Positions 32,762-40,205 of a stretch of 64,000 bases of DNA are shown here, in pieces. This DNA comes from Eoetvoesia sp035555955 (GTDB taxonomy: Bacteria; Pseudomonadota; Gammaproteobacteria; Burkholderiales; Burkholderiaceae_B), in assembly GCF_035555955.1 (NCBI RefSeq), contig NZ_DATMGA010000014.1:115829-179828 (forward strand). The letters run 5' to 3'. The notes under the pieces were generated by a model. It worked only from the letters and a program-made list of their open reading frames with translations, was not told the DNA's origin and made no database searches. Numbering within the stretch: position 1 is the first letter of the stretch; every line of letters starts with the position of its first letter. Both the position numbers and the translations under genes were made by a program.

Positions 32762-33554
32762 AGTTTTTTCGATGCCGGCCATTGCGGATCCCGCGAACAG
32801 TCCGAAGACGATCTTGCGAACCTCGGGCCTGAGCAAGAGCTACGGCGGCATGGTGGTCACCGACCACGTGGACCTGGCAGTGGCCGAAGGCGAGGTCCAT
32901 GCGATCATCGGGCCCAATGGCGCGGGGAAGACAACCTTGATTTCCCAACTGTCTGGCGAACTGCGGCCCGATGACGGCGGGATTTTCTTCGATGGGCGCG
33001 ACTTCACGCGCTTGAAGGCTTTCCAGCGGGCCGCTTGCGGGCTGGCCCGGACTTTCCAGATCACCAGTGTTTTTTCCGGATTCACGGTCTTGGATAATGT
33101 GGCCTTGGCTGTGCAGGCGCATGCCGGCCACAGCTTCCATTTTTATAAAGCCGCCGATTCGGAAGAAGAACTGCGCGGGCCGGCCCGCGCAGCCTTGCGC
33201 AAGGTCGGGTTGCACGAAAAGGCGGAATGGCTGGTCTCGGCGCTGGCCCATGGCGAGAAGCGTGCGCTGGAGCTGGCGATGGCGCTTTCCACGGAGCCCA
33301 GGCTGTTGCTTCTGGACGAGCCCATGGCCGGGATGGGGCCCGAGGATTCGAAAAGAATGGTCTCTTTTCTTTCCACGTTGAAGGGCAATGTAACGATAGT
33401 GCTGGTCGAGCACGACATGGACGCCGTGTTCGCGCTGGCGGATCGGATTACCGTTCTGGTTCATGGCCGGATCATCGCCACCGGCGCGGCGGACGAGATA
33501 CGGAGCAATCCGGCCGTGCGTCAGGCTTATCTGGGCGAAGAGGAGAATGCCTGA
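32754..33554 (+). CDS. LivG-type ABC transporter ATP-binding protein
   Basis: This 266-residue ATPase has Walker A GPNGAGKTTL, signature-like LAHGEKRALELAMAL (a degenerate LSGGQ, normal for some LivG proteins), Walker B LLLLDEPMAGM and H-loop VEHDMD. The ATG at 32754 overlaps the end of the LivM gene; a second Met 18 bases later is an alternative start. It pairs with the LivF-like ATPase downstream to drive uptake. Confidence 0.9.
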   Translation: MSEVFSMPAIADPANSPKTILRTSGLSKSYGGMVVTDHVDLAVAEGEVHAIIGPNGAGKTTLISQLSGELRPDDGGIFFDGRDFTRLKAFQRAACGLARTFQITSVFSGFTVLDNVALAVQAHAGHSFHFYKAADSEEELRGPARAALRKVGLHEKAEWLVSALAHGEKRALELAMALSTEPRLLLLDEPMAGMGPEDSKRMVSFLSTLKGNVTIVLVEHDMDAVFALADRITVLVHGRIIATGAADEIRSNPAVRQAYLGEEENA

Positions 33555-34252
33555 TGCTCAAGGTGTCGAATCTTCAGGCCGGCTATGGCGAGAGCCAGGT
33601 GCTTTTCGGCATCGACTTCGAGATCCAGCGCGGCGAGGTCGTGACCCTGCTGGGCCGCAACGGCATGGGCAAGACCACGACGGTCTCGTCGCTCATGGGA
33701 ATCGTGAGGCCGTGCGGGGGAGCAATCGTTTTCAACGGGAAGTCGATCTTCGGCAGCCAGCCCTACGAGGTTGCCCGGGCGGGGCTCGGGCTGGTGCCCG
33801 AGGGGCGCCAGGTCTTTCCCAATCTGACGGTCCAGGAGAATCTGCTCGCCACGGCGTCCGCGCGGGAAGGCGACGGAACCTGGGTCTTGGAAAGCGTCCT
33901 GGCGCTGTTTCCGGGGCTTGTGCCCCGCCTGCACAGCATGGCGGGACTGCTGTCGGGCGGCGAGCAGCAGATGCTGGCCGTGGGGCGCGCCCTGATGACC
34001 AACCCTTCGCTGCTTGTGCTGGACGAAGCCACCGAGGGGCTCGCTCCGCTGATAAGGAATGAAATCTGGCGGGTTCTGCAAACCCTGCGGAACGCCGGCC
34101 AGTCCATCCTCATCATCGACAAGAATGTCGACGCGCTTGCCCGCCTGGCCGACAGGCACTACATCCTGGAGAAGGGAAGGATCATGTGGAGCGGAACGTC
34201 GCCGGCCCTGCTGGCCGACGGCTCGCTGCGGCAGCGGTTTTTGGGCGTCTAG
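33554..34252 (+). CDS. LivF-type ABC transporter ATP-binding protein
   Basis: This 232-residue ATPase has Walker A GRNGMGKTTT, signature LSGGEQQMLAVGRAL and Walker B LLVLDEATEGL. The H-loop reads IIDKNVDAL, with Lys-Asn where a His is usual, which is common in LivF-like proteins. Its ATG overlaps the TGA of the LivG gene (ATGA), showing coupling. A frame extending upstream to 33227 is spurious. Confidence 0.9.
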   Translation: MLKVSNLQAGYGESQVLFGIDFEIQRGEVVTLLGRNGMGKTTTVSSLMGIVRPCGGAIVFNGKSIFGSQPYEVARAGLGLVPEGRQVFPNLTVQENLLATASAREGDGTWVLESVLALFPGLVPRLHSMAGLLSGGEQQMLAVGRALMTNPSLLVLDEATEGLAPLIRNEIWRVLQTLRNAGQSILIIDKNVDALARLADRHYILEKGRIMWSGTSPALLADGSLRQRFLGV

Positions 34253-34279
34253 CCCGGCATGCAAACGTAAGGGAAGAAT

Positions 34280-35167
34280 ATGGATCATGAAATTCCGCAA
34301 GGCGGAGCGCCTCTGGGAACGAAGGCATTTCTCGAAGAAATGGAGAGGCAGTACCGGCTCGATCAGCTACAGCCGCAAGTGAAGTATCTGCCGCCCTGGG
34401 CGGAGCGTAGCGAGGCATACCGGAGCGTTGCGGCATGCGAGCTCGATATCGGCTACGATTCGGGCCCGCGCTCGAAGCTGGATTTTTTCCCCGCCGGCGA
34501 TGCCGGGCACGCGCCCACGCTGGTGTTCATCCATGGCGGGTATTGGCAGAAAGGCGACAAGTCCGTTTATAGTTTTCTGGCCGAACCGTTCGTTGCCAAC
34601 GAAGTCTCGTTCCTGGCCTTGAGCTATGACTTGTGCCCCACGGTGTCTCTTGCCCAGATCGCGGCGCAGGTTCAGCGCGCCGTCGCCTGGATATGGAATA
34701 ACGGTGCGGCATTGGGGCTGGACCGGGACAATCTGCATATCGGCGGCCATTCGGCGGGGGCCCATCTCTCGGCGATGATGCTGACGACGGACTGGACATC
34801 CGTCGCGAACGGCCTTTCAGGCAATCTGTTCAAGAGCGCGTTGCTGGTTTCGGGTATTTTCGATCTTGCGCCGCTGCTGTTCACTTCGCAGAAAATGAAC
34901 TTGAATCTCGATGAGGAGCAGGCACAAAAGCAAAGTCCCGTGCGCCGTGAGCTGCGCATCGACTCTCCTTTGCTTGTCGCCAGCGGCGAGCTGGAGTCCG
35001 CGGAGTTCAATCGCCAGTCGGATCTCTGTGCGCAAGTATTCGACCCGCAATGCCGTGGACTGGAGCGGTATGTGGCAAGAGGCCGCAATCACTTTGAAAT
35101 CGTCGATGAGCTTGCCGATCCTGGCAGCCTGCTTTTCGGCAAGGCCCTGGCGCTGATCAAACGTTGA
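34280..35167 (+). CDS. alpha/beta hydrolase, kynurenine formamidase-like
   Basis: This 295-residue protein is an alpha/beta hydrolase resembling the animal-type kynurenine formamidase and related esterases. The oxyanion motif HGGYW is at residues 85-89 and the nucleophile is Ser158 in GGHSAGAHLS. The acidic residue lies in LLVASGELESAEF and the histidine in ARGRNHFEIVDEL. It is the last gene of the plus operon, 28 bases after the ATPase gene. It may remove an acyl or formyl group from an aromatic ester or amide before ring hydroxylation. The substrate is not known. Confidence 0.82.
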   Translation: MDHEIPQGGAPLGTKAFLEEMERQYRLDQLQPQVKYLPPWAERSEAYRSVAACELDIGYDSGPRSKLDFFPAGDAGHAPTLVFIHGGYWQKGDKSVYSFLAEPFVANEVSFLALSYDLCPTVSLAQIAAQVQRAVAWIWNNGAALGLDRDNLHIGGHSAGAHLSAMMLTTDWTSVANGLSGNLFKSALLVSGIFDLAPLLFTSQKMNLNLDEEQAQKQSPVRRELRIDSPLLVASGELESAEFNRQSDLCAQVFDPQCRGLERYVARGRNHFEIVDELADPGSLLFGKALALIKR

Positions 35168-35178
35168 CCGGGAACGAT

Positions 35179-35216
35179 GGCGCGGGGGGGCCCGATGCGT
35201 TGCGGCCTCCCGCGCC
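35179..35216. terminator. GC-rich hairpin between the two convergent region D operons
   Basis: GGCGCGGG at 35179-35186 pairs with CCCGCGCC at 35209-35216, with an inner GGCC/GGCC pairing. It lies in the 58 bases between the stop of the hydrolase gene (35167) and the stop of the convergent monooxygenase gene (35226). No U-run follows in either direction, so termination is possible but unproven. Confidence 0.4.
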
Positions 35217-35225
35217 GGTTGGAGA

Positions 35226-36455
35226 CTACGCTGCCTCGTCCAGGCAAAGCAGGCTTTGTTCGGTCGTGGCTTCTCCCCATAGCCAGGTCAGCGTGTCGTA
35301 GCTCTTGTCCTGGGTGGCCCAGCGTTCCGCGAAGAGCTGGGCGCGCAGATCCGCGAGCGCGCCGCCGAACTGAGCCAATTCCCTGAGGTGCTTGGCGGTG
35401 AGCTGCACCCGCGCGGTGTGCACGTACCGCGCGGAATAATAAGCCTGGAAGGCTGCGGCGGGATCTTCAGGGGCCGCCTTCATTCTTTCGGCCAGGCATA
35501 CGGAGTCTTCCAGGGCCTGGCAGGCGCCCTGCGCGGCATATTGGTACATGGGATGCGCGGCGTCGCCGATCAAGGTGACCCTGCCTTCGGACCAGTTCTT
35601 GACGGGTTCGCGTCCTCCTACCAGCCAGCGGCGGCCCATGTCGATCTTCTGCAGCAGTTCGTGGACTTCAGGAAGGTGGCCCTGGAAGCTGCCATGGACC
35701 TCGTCCGGCCGTCCGGCAATATCGGTGACGTCGAACTCTTCGTCGGAAAGAAAGGTGGCGACCAGATTGTAAAGTTCTCCGCGCCGCAGCGGATAATGCA
35801 CGAAATCCGCGTTCGGCCCGCTCCACATGACGACGTCCGGATTCCACAAAGAGTCCGGGATTGCGGAACGAGGCACGACGGACCGGTAGCAGACCAGTCT
35901 GGATGTCTTGTTTCGCCCATCCCCGATGATTTTCTGCCGGATCACCGACCGCAATCCGTCCGCCCCCACCAGCGCGTGGCCCTTGATGGCGCGGCCATCC
36001 GCTAACGATACCGTTACCGAGCTGTCGTCCTGGTCGAAGTCCGCGACTTCGGCGTTTCGCTCCAGCCGGATGTTCGGATGTTCTTCGCATGCCGCGAAAA
36101 TCGTGGAGAGCAGATCCGCGCGGTGAATGACGGCGTACGGGTGTCCGAAGCGCTTGATGAAGTCCTGGCCCAGGTCCAGGCGCGCGAACCTGCTGCCGTC
36201 CAGGGCGTCCCGCAGCTCTATGGCTGGCGGCAGCGATGTCCATACATTGATCTTGTCCGTCAGCCCCAGGCGGTGCAACGCCCTCATCCCATTCGGCGCA
36301 AGCTGGATGCCGGCGCCCACTTCGCGAAATTCCGAAGCCTGCTCGAACACCTGTACCTGGAAACCGCTGCGCGCCAGGCCCAGCGCCACACTGAGCCCTC
36401 CGATCCCGCCTCCGGCCACAATCACCGGATATTCTGTTTTCAAACGGCTGTTCAT
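35226..36455 (-). CDS. FAD-dependent aromatic hydroxylase, 3-hydroxybenzoate 6-hydroxylase-like
   Basis: This 409-residue group A flavoprotein monooxygenase resembles 3-hydroxybenzoate 6-hydroxylase and salicylate hydroxylase, which use NAD(P)H and O2 to hydroxylate aromatic acids; the first makes gentisate. The FAD fold opens with VIVAGGGIGGLSVALGLA, the DG motif reads ALVGADGLRSVIRQK, and the GD motif reads TLIGDAAHPMYQYAAQG. The length is as expected. AGAGGAACTG precedes the ATG at 36455. It is the second gene of the minus operon, after the isomerase-hydrolase fusion, and would supply substrate to the cupin dioxygenase at 27880. Confidence 0.87.
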   Translation of the reverse strand: MNSRLKTEYPVIVAGGGIGGLSVALGLARSGFQVQVFEQASEFREVGAGIQLAPNGMRALHRLGLTDKINVWTSLPPAIELRDALDGSRFARLDLGQDFIKRFGHPYAVIHRADLLSTIFAACEEHPNIRLERNAEVADFDQDDSSVTVSLADGRAIKGHALVGADGLRSVIRQKIIGDGRNKTSRLVCYRSVVPRSAIPDSLWNPDVVMWSGPNADFVHYPLRRGELYNLVATFLSDEEFDVTDIAGRPDEVHGSFQGHLPEVHELLQKIDMGRRWLVGGREPVKNWSEGRVTLIGDAAHPMYQYAAQGACQALEDSVCLAERMKAAPEDPAAAFQAYYSARYVHTARVQLTAKHLRELAQFGGALADLRAQLFAERWATQDKSYDTLTWLWGEATTEQSLLCLDEAA

Positions 36456-36510
36456 TTTCAGTTCCTCTGCCTCTTGTCGAATGTTGTCGCTATTGTTTGT
36501 CGTTGATCGT

Positions 36511-37893
36511 TCAATGCCCGCTTGCTTGCAGCCTTTGGGAGATGCTGTGCGCTTGTGGTGTTGCGGGTGGTTCGGCGCCTTGTTCTTCGCCGATGGAGCA
36601 CTCCACGGATCCCAGGCGCCCGATCTTGCCGTGCAGCGTCATGCCCGGCCGCAGCGGGCGGCTGGCGCCAGTACGGCCGGCATATACGAGATCTCCCGGT
36701 TGAAGCTGGAGGTGTCGGGAGAGTTCGCTGAGTATTCTGGGCATGGACGAGAGCACGTCTTCAGCCGAGCCTGAGCATGCGGTTTCCCCGTCGATGGTCA
36801 AGAGGATTTCTTCGCCCTTTGCACTGATCGAGTCGTCGTATGGGTGGATGGGTCCAACGATGGCGGAACTGTCGAAAACCCGCGCCGCCTCCCAAGGGCC
36901 GCCTTTTTCCATGGCGCGCAACTGCAGGACGGGCCTGGCCATGTCGAGCCCCGCCGCGTAGCCGAAGATGGCCCGCGCCGCTTCGGCTTCCGTGGCATTG
37001 AATAAAGGGTCGCGCAGCACGGCCACGAGCTTCAGCTCGCCCTGTAGGCCGCAGGCCCGCGAAGGGTAGGGGACGGCTGCGCCGTCGAGCGCCACCGCGC
37101 TGGACGGTTTCATGAAAAACAACAGGGGCTCGGGATCGGGAGCCGCTTCTGCCCGCCTTGGGCTTGCCGGGGCTTCCCATTCGACGCAGAAGACGCGATT
37201 GACGGCGGCCTTGGCTGTTTTTCCTTGTATGGGAATCGTGGGCACGCAACGATCCGCGAACAGCAGACCGTCATCGAGCCCGCAGGGAGCGGGGCCTGCA
37301 TGCTGGTCGGCAAGGTAGTACTCCAAGGCTCCGAACCGGTCGGAGCCCCAGAAGCGCTGGTCGTCGACGATGAAGTACGGCACGCCCAGCACGCCGTTGC
37401 CGGAGCACCAGTTGGCATTGGCGTCGAGCTCCGCCCGGAGCCGATGTTCTTCGCTCCATATTTGCCGTAGATCGGCCGGATCGAGTCCCGCTTCAAGAGC
37501 GATGCGTTCCACCACGAGCCGGTCGCTGGTATTCAAGCCATGGCACCAGTACGCCTGGCTGCAGCGGATGGTGAATTCCTGAAAGCATGGGGAGTTTTGG
37601 GTCAGCAGCCAGTGTCCAATGACGGAGGCCGCGTCGACATCCGTCAGGCGCCACTCCGGCGGATGCCACGCGAGCCCTTGCCAGGCCGCCCTTCGGGCGC
37701 AGTCCTGGCGGTTGTAGGCGAAGCGCGGGTTCTCTTTCGTGACGGGAAGGCTGGAAGGGCGCGGCACTTCGCGCGAGATTCGCCATTTCACGTCGACCGA
37801 GTAGCGTTGCGCAAGCTGGAATATGTCTTCGACTATCAATGCGCAAAACGGGCTTCGGTAGTTGAAGACGATGGTGACTTCCTTGAGGCGCAT
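36511..37893 (-). CDS. fusion protein: DsbA/kappa-GST-like isomerase plus fumarylpyruvate hydrolase-like domain
   Basis: This 460-residue protein joins two enzymes normally encoded apart. Residues about 1-200 resemble 2-hydroxychromene-2-carboxylate isomerase / kappa glutathione transferase: VTIVFNYRSPFC with Ser14 at the place of the glutathione-activating serine, and the cis-proline loop GVPYFIVDD. Residues about 225-435 form an FAH-family domain (FFMKPSSAVALDG, GYAAGLDMARPVLQLRA, GGPWEAARVFD). A bifunctional maleylpyruvate isomerase and fumarylpyruvate hydrolase is the natural reading in a gentisate pathway. The metal site is odd: the usual Glu-x-Glu is Glu286-x-Lys288, with Asp317 kept at the normal distance. 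The final GTPxGV-type motif reads GRTGAS. Activity of the second half is therefore uncertain. Confidence 0.8.
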   Translation of the reverse strand: MRLKEVTIVFNYRSPFCALIVEDIFQLAQRYSVDVKWRISREVPRPSSLPVTKENPRFAYNRQDCARRAAWQGLAWHPPEWRLTDVDAASVIGHWLLTQNSPCFQEFTIRCSQAYWCHGLNTSDRLVVERIALEAGLDPADLRQIWSEEHRLRAELDANANWCSGNGVLGVPYFIVDDQRFWGSDRFGALEYYLADQHAGPAPCGLDDGLLFADRCVPTIPIQGKTAKAAVNRVFCVEWEAPASPRRAEAAPDPEPLLFFMKPSSAVALDGAAVPYPSRACGLQGELKLVAVLRDPLFNATEAEAARAIFGYAAGLDMARPVLQLRAMEKGGPWEAARVFDSSAIVGPIHPYDDSISAKGEEILLTIDGETACSGSAEDVLSSMPRILSELSRHLQLQPGDLVYAGRTGASRPLRPGMTLHGKIGRLGSVECSIGEEQGAEPPATPQAHSISQRLQASGH

Positions 37894-37934
37894 GCCATTT
37901 CCAGGTCCGTGGGCGATATCCAGACTTTATATAA

Positions 37935-37974
37935 TTTTTTATCGCTGGTCAATAATTTCATCGATAAAAAATTA
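37935..37974. promoter_or_regulatory. paired ATCGAT-type operators upstream of the fusion gene (19-bp spacing)
   Basis: TTTTTTATCGCTGG (ATCG centred at 37943.5) and TTTCATCGATAAAAAA (centred at 37962.5) lie 19 bp apart, 42-81 bases upstream of the minus-strand start at 37893. Read in the direction of the gene, the better site comes first and the weaker second, exactly as before the operon at 27880. A TTGACC (-35 type) lies between them on the minus strand. The shared layout points to control by the GntR/FCD protein encoded at 26990-27730. Confidence 0.65.
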
Positions 37975-38136
37975 ATTTGTCGTGAATATGAAAGACCTTG
38001 CCAGCATATCCCACTGTGTCAAAATATAAGCCGTTTCACGAAACGACTGATTGCATCAGAGACATTGCGGGCATGGCCGTACTTAGCTCGAGCATTCAGC
38101 TCCAATGCGTCATGCCGGGCTCGCCAAAGGAAAAAT

Positions 38137-38817
38137 ATGCTCAGTGATACAGAACTCGTCGGCCGCCTATTGCTTGGCGCGGCGCTTGGCAGCGTGATCG
38201 GTTTCGAGCGCGAGCGGCTGTCGTGGGCGGCGGGGCTGCGGACCCATATGCTGGTGTGCGTGGGGTCCACGCTGATCATGATCGTCTCGGCCTTTGGCTT
38301 TGCGGACATCCTTGGCCAGGGCAATGTGACGCTCGACCCCTCGCGCATGGCCGCGCAGGTGGTGTCGGGCATCGGTTTTCTTGGGGCGGGCTCTATTTTG
38401 CTGCGCGGCGAGGTCATCCGCGGGCTCACCACCGCGGCCAGCCTTTGGTCGGTTGCCGCAATCGGCCTGGCCGTCGGCGGAGGGATGTACGTGGCGTCCA
38501 TTGCCTCGACCATCATCATCCTGATCATCCTGGCCGGTATCAAGCCGCTGGAGCAGCGCTACATCGCCGCCAAGCAAGAGCGCCGCATGCAACTGGTGGT
38601 GGAGCATGGGGCGTTGAACTTGCATGTGCTGTCATCGACCCTGGGCTCGGGCGGAAGCCGGATCAAGCAGTTCGTCGTGCAGCCGAGCGACAGCGACAAA
38701 GCGCTGGACGAGGTTCACATTACACTGACCAAAGTGTCGCCGACGCAATATTCGGCCATACGCGAGCGTCTGAAGGCAACCCCCGGCGTGCGCGAGGTTC
38801 ACGAGGATGTCAGCTAG
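38137..38817 (+). CDS. MgtC/SapB family membrane protein
   Basis: This 226-residue protein has an N-terminal MgtC/SapB domain with about five transmembrane helices (GRLLLGAALGSVIGFERER, GLRTHMLVCVGSTLIMIVSA, VSGIGFLGAGSILL, GLTTAASLWSVAAIGLAVGGG) and a C-terminal cytoplasmic ACT-like domain. MgtC proteins help bacteria survive low magnesium and macrophages, partly by inhibiting ATP synthase, but many family members have other unknown jobs. AAAGGAAAA precedes the ATG at 38137. It stands alone between the region D operon and the response regulator gene. Confidence 0.88.
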   Translation: MLSDTELVGRLLLGAALGSVIGFERERLSWAAGLRTHMLVCVGSTLIMIVSAFGFADILGQGNVTLDPSRMAAQVVSGIGFLGAGSILLRGEVIRGLTTAASLWSVAAIGLAVGGGMYVASIASTIIILIILAGIKPLEQRYIAAKQERRMQLVVEHGALNLHVLSSTLGSGGSRIKQFVVQPSDSDKALDEVHITLTKVSPTQYSAIRERLKATPGVREVHEDVS

Positions 38818-38944
38818 GCTCGGCCGGCTCTTCATTTGCCAGCCCCTCATTTTGTCAAGCATTGGAAATATTCAGGTAGATATATAGACAATCATATTTA
38901 CGCTCGTTATCGTCGATGGCGTAGCTAAATGAGTTTGTCGATTT

Positions 38945-39913
38945 ATGAATACTTGTGCTCCGTTCCGTGCTCATATATTGGCTGTAGACGATGATTCCGA
39001 GCAGCTCCGGATGTTGTTTGAAAAGCTGCGGCATCGCGGATACCGCATCACGGTTGCTTTTGACGGGGCGCAAGGATACGCCCGCGCCTTGGCGAACCTG
39101 CCCGACCTGATCCTGCTTGATGTATACATGCCGAAGATGGACGGCTTTGCACTGGCCCGGCTGTTGAAGGCGAACCCGGTGACGGCGCATATTCCCATAC
39201 TGTTTCTTTCGTCCGGCGCCGATCTTACCGATCGGCTGGAGGGGTTGCGCAACGGAGGGGTCGATTACATCGTCAAGCCCTATCTGGCCGAAGAGGTTGT
39301 CGAGCGTGTCAATATCCATCTGGAATTGGCGCGGCAACGGACTCTGGCCGAGGGCGTCGACGAAGCCGATTTGCGCGCCGGCGTGCGACACGAGGCCGGC
39401 GAGGGCCAACTTGTGCGGCCGCCCGCCGCGTATTCTTTCGCGCCGTCGAGACCTATCGCGAAAACCGCCGGGCATATTCAGCGAACGCGGGTGTTTCCGC
39501 CTGCGCCGATGAACGCCGGCCGTGATTCCCATACGAATGGCGAATCCGCCTTGGTCGTGGCGGCCCGGCGCATTATTTTCCAGCGGCTTTCCATGCCGCC
39601 CCGTGCGTCTGATCTTGCGCGGGAGCTTGGCGTCTCCGAACGCCGACTCACCCGCGCATTCGAGCAATGCCTGGGCATGACGGTGCCGGGTTTCATACGT
39701 TTGAAGCGCATGCGCCGCGCGGAGTATTTGCTGTCCCACTCGGCGTTGAGCATCATTTCCATTGCGGAGGAACTGGGATTCTCCAGCGCTGCGAATTTCT
39801 CCACCGCGTTCAAGGAATATTCCGGCCAGGCTCCTTCGGCGTTCCGACGAAACTCGGGGGGTATCGAGCCCGCGGGCTCCGGCCTCAGGGGGCGAGCCAT
39901 TCCCCCGCGCTGA
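38945..39913 (+). CDS. response regulator with AraC-type DNA-binding domain
   Basis: This 322-residue protein has an N-terminal receiver (residues about 10-125) with acidic pocket AVDDD, phospho-acceptor Asp59 in LILLDVYMPKMDG and Lys111 in YIVKPYL. A linker of about 80 residues leads to a C-terminal AraC HTH pair (about 205-300; DLARELGVSERRLTRAFEQC and ISIAEELGFSSAANFSTAFKEY). No histidine kinase gene is adjacent, so it is an orphan in this window. It lies directly upstream of the trimeric autotransporter gene in the same direction and may regulate it. Confidence 0.88.
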   Translation: MNTCAPFRAHILAVDDDSEQLRMLFEKLRHRGYRITVAFDGAQGYARALANLPDLILLDVYMPKMDGFALARLLKANPVTAHIPILFLSSGADLTDRLEGLRNGGVDYIVKPYLAEEVVERVNIHLELARQRTLAEGVDEADLRAGVRHEAGEGQLVRPPAAYSFAPSRPIAKTAGHIQRTRVFPPAPMNAGRDSHTNGESALVVAARRIIFQRLSMPPRASDLARELGVSERRLTRAFEQCLGMTVPGFIRLKRMRRAEYLLSHSALSIISIAEELGFSSAANFSTAFKEYSGQAPSAFRRNSGGIEPAGSGLRGRAIPPR

Positions 39914-40205
39914 ACCGCCTCCATCGTGCCGGGTGATGTTGGCCGTACCTATCTTTAGCCTCGCGCAAGGTGATCGATGTGGTTCATCCATGCGATTTTT
40001 CAATCCTTGACAGTTGCGATACCCATTCAGCAAAAAACTAAAAGTTTCTGCTTCAAAAGTAAATGCTGACCTCCTCCTGATTCTGCAAAGTATCGAAGCG
40101 GCAATCCAGATGCCGGTTGATGAATCTTCGCCTCTTGTAATCGTGCGCTTGCATAACAGGCGCGGTGTTTGCGCGAGGCGGTTCTTGTATTGGGTGGAGA
40201 GTATT

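Noticed and set aside
40014..40205. Upstream ATG extension of the adhesin
   Set aside because: The ESPR signal sequence begins exactly at the GTG at 40206, which also has a GGAG ribosome site. The 64 upstream residues do not resemble a signal peptide.
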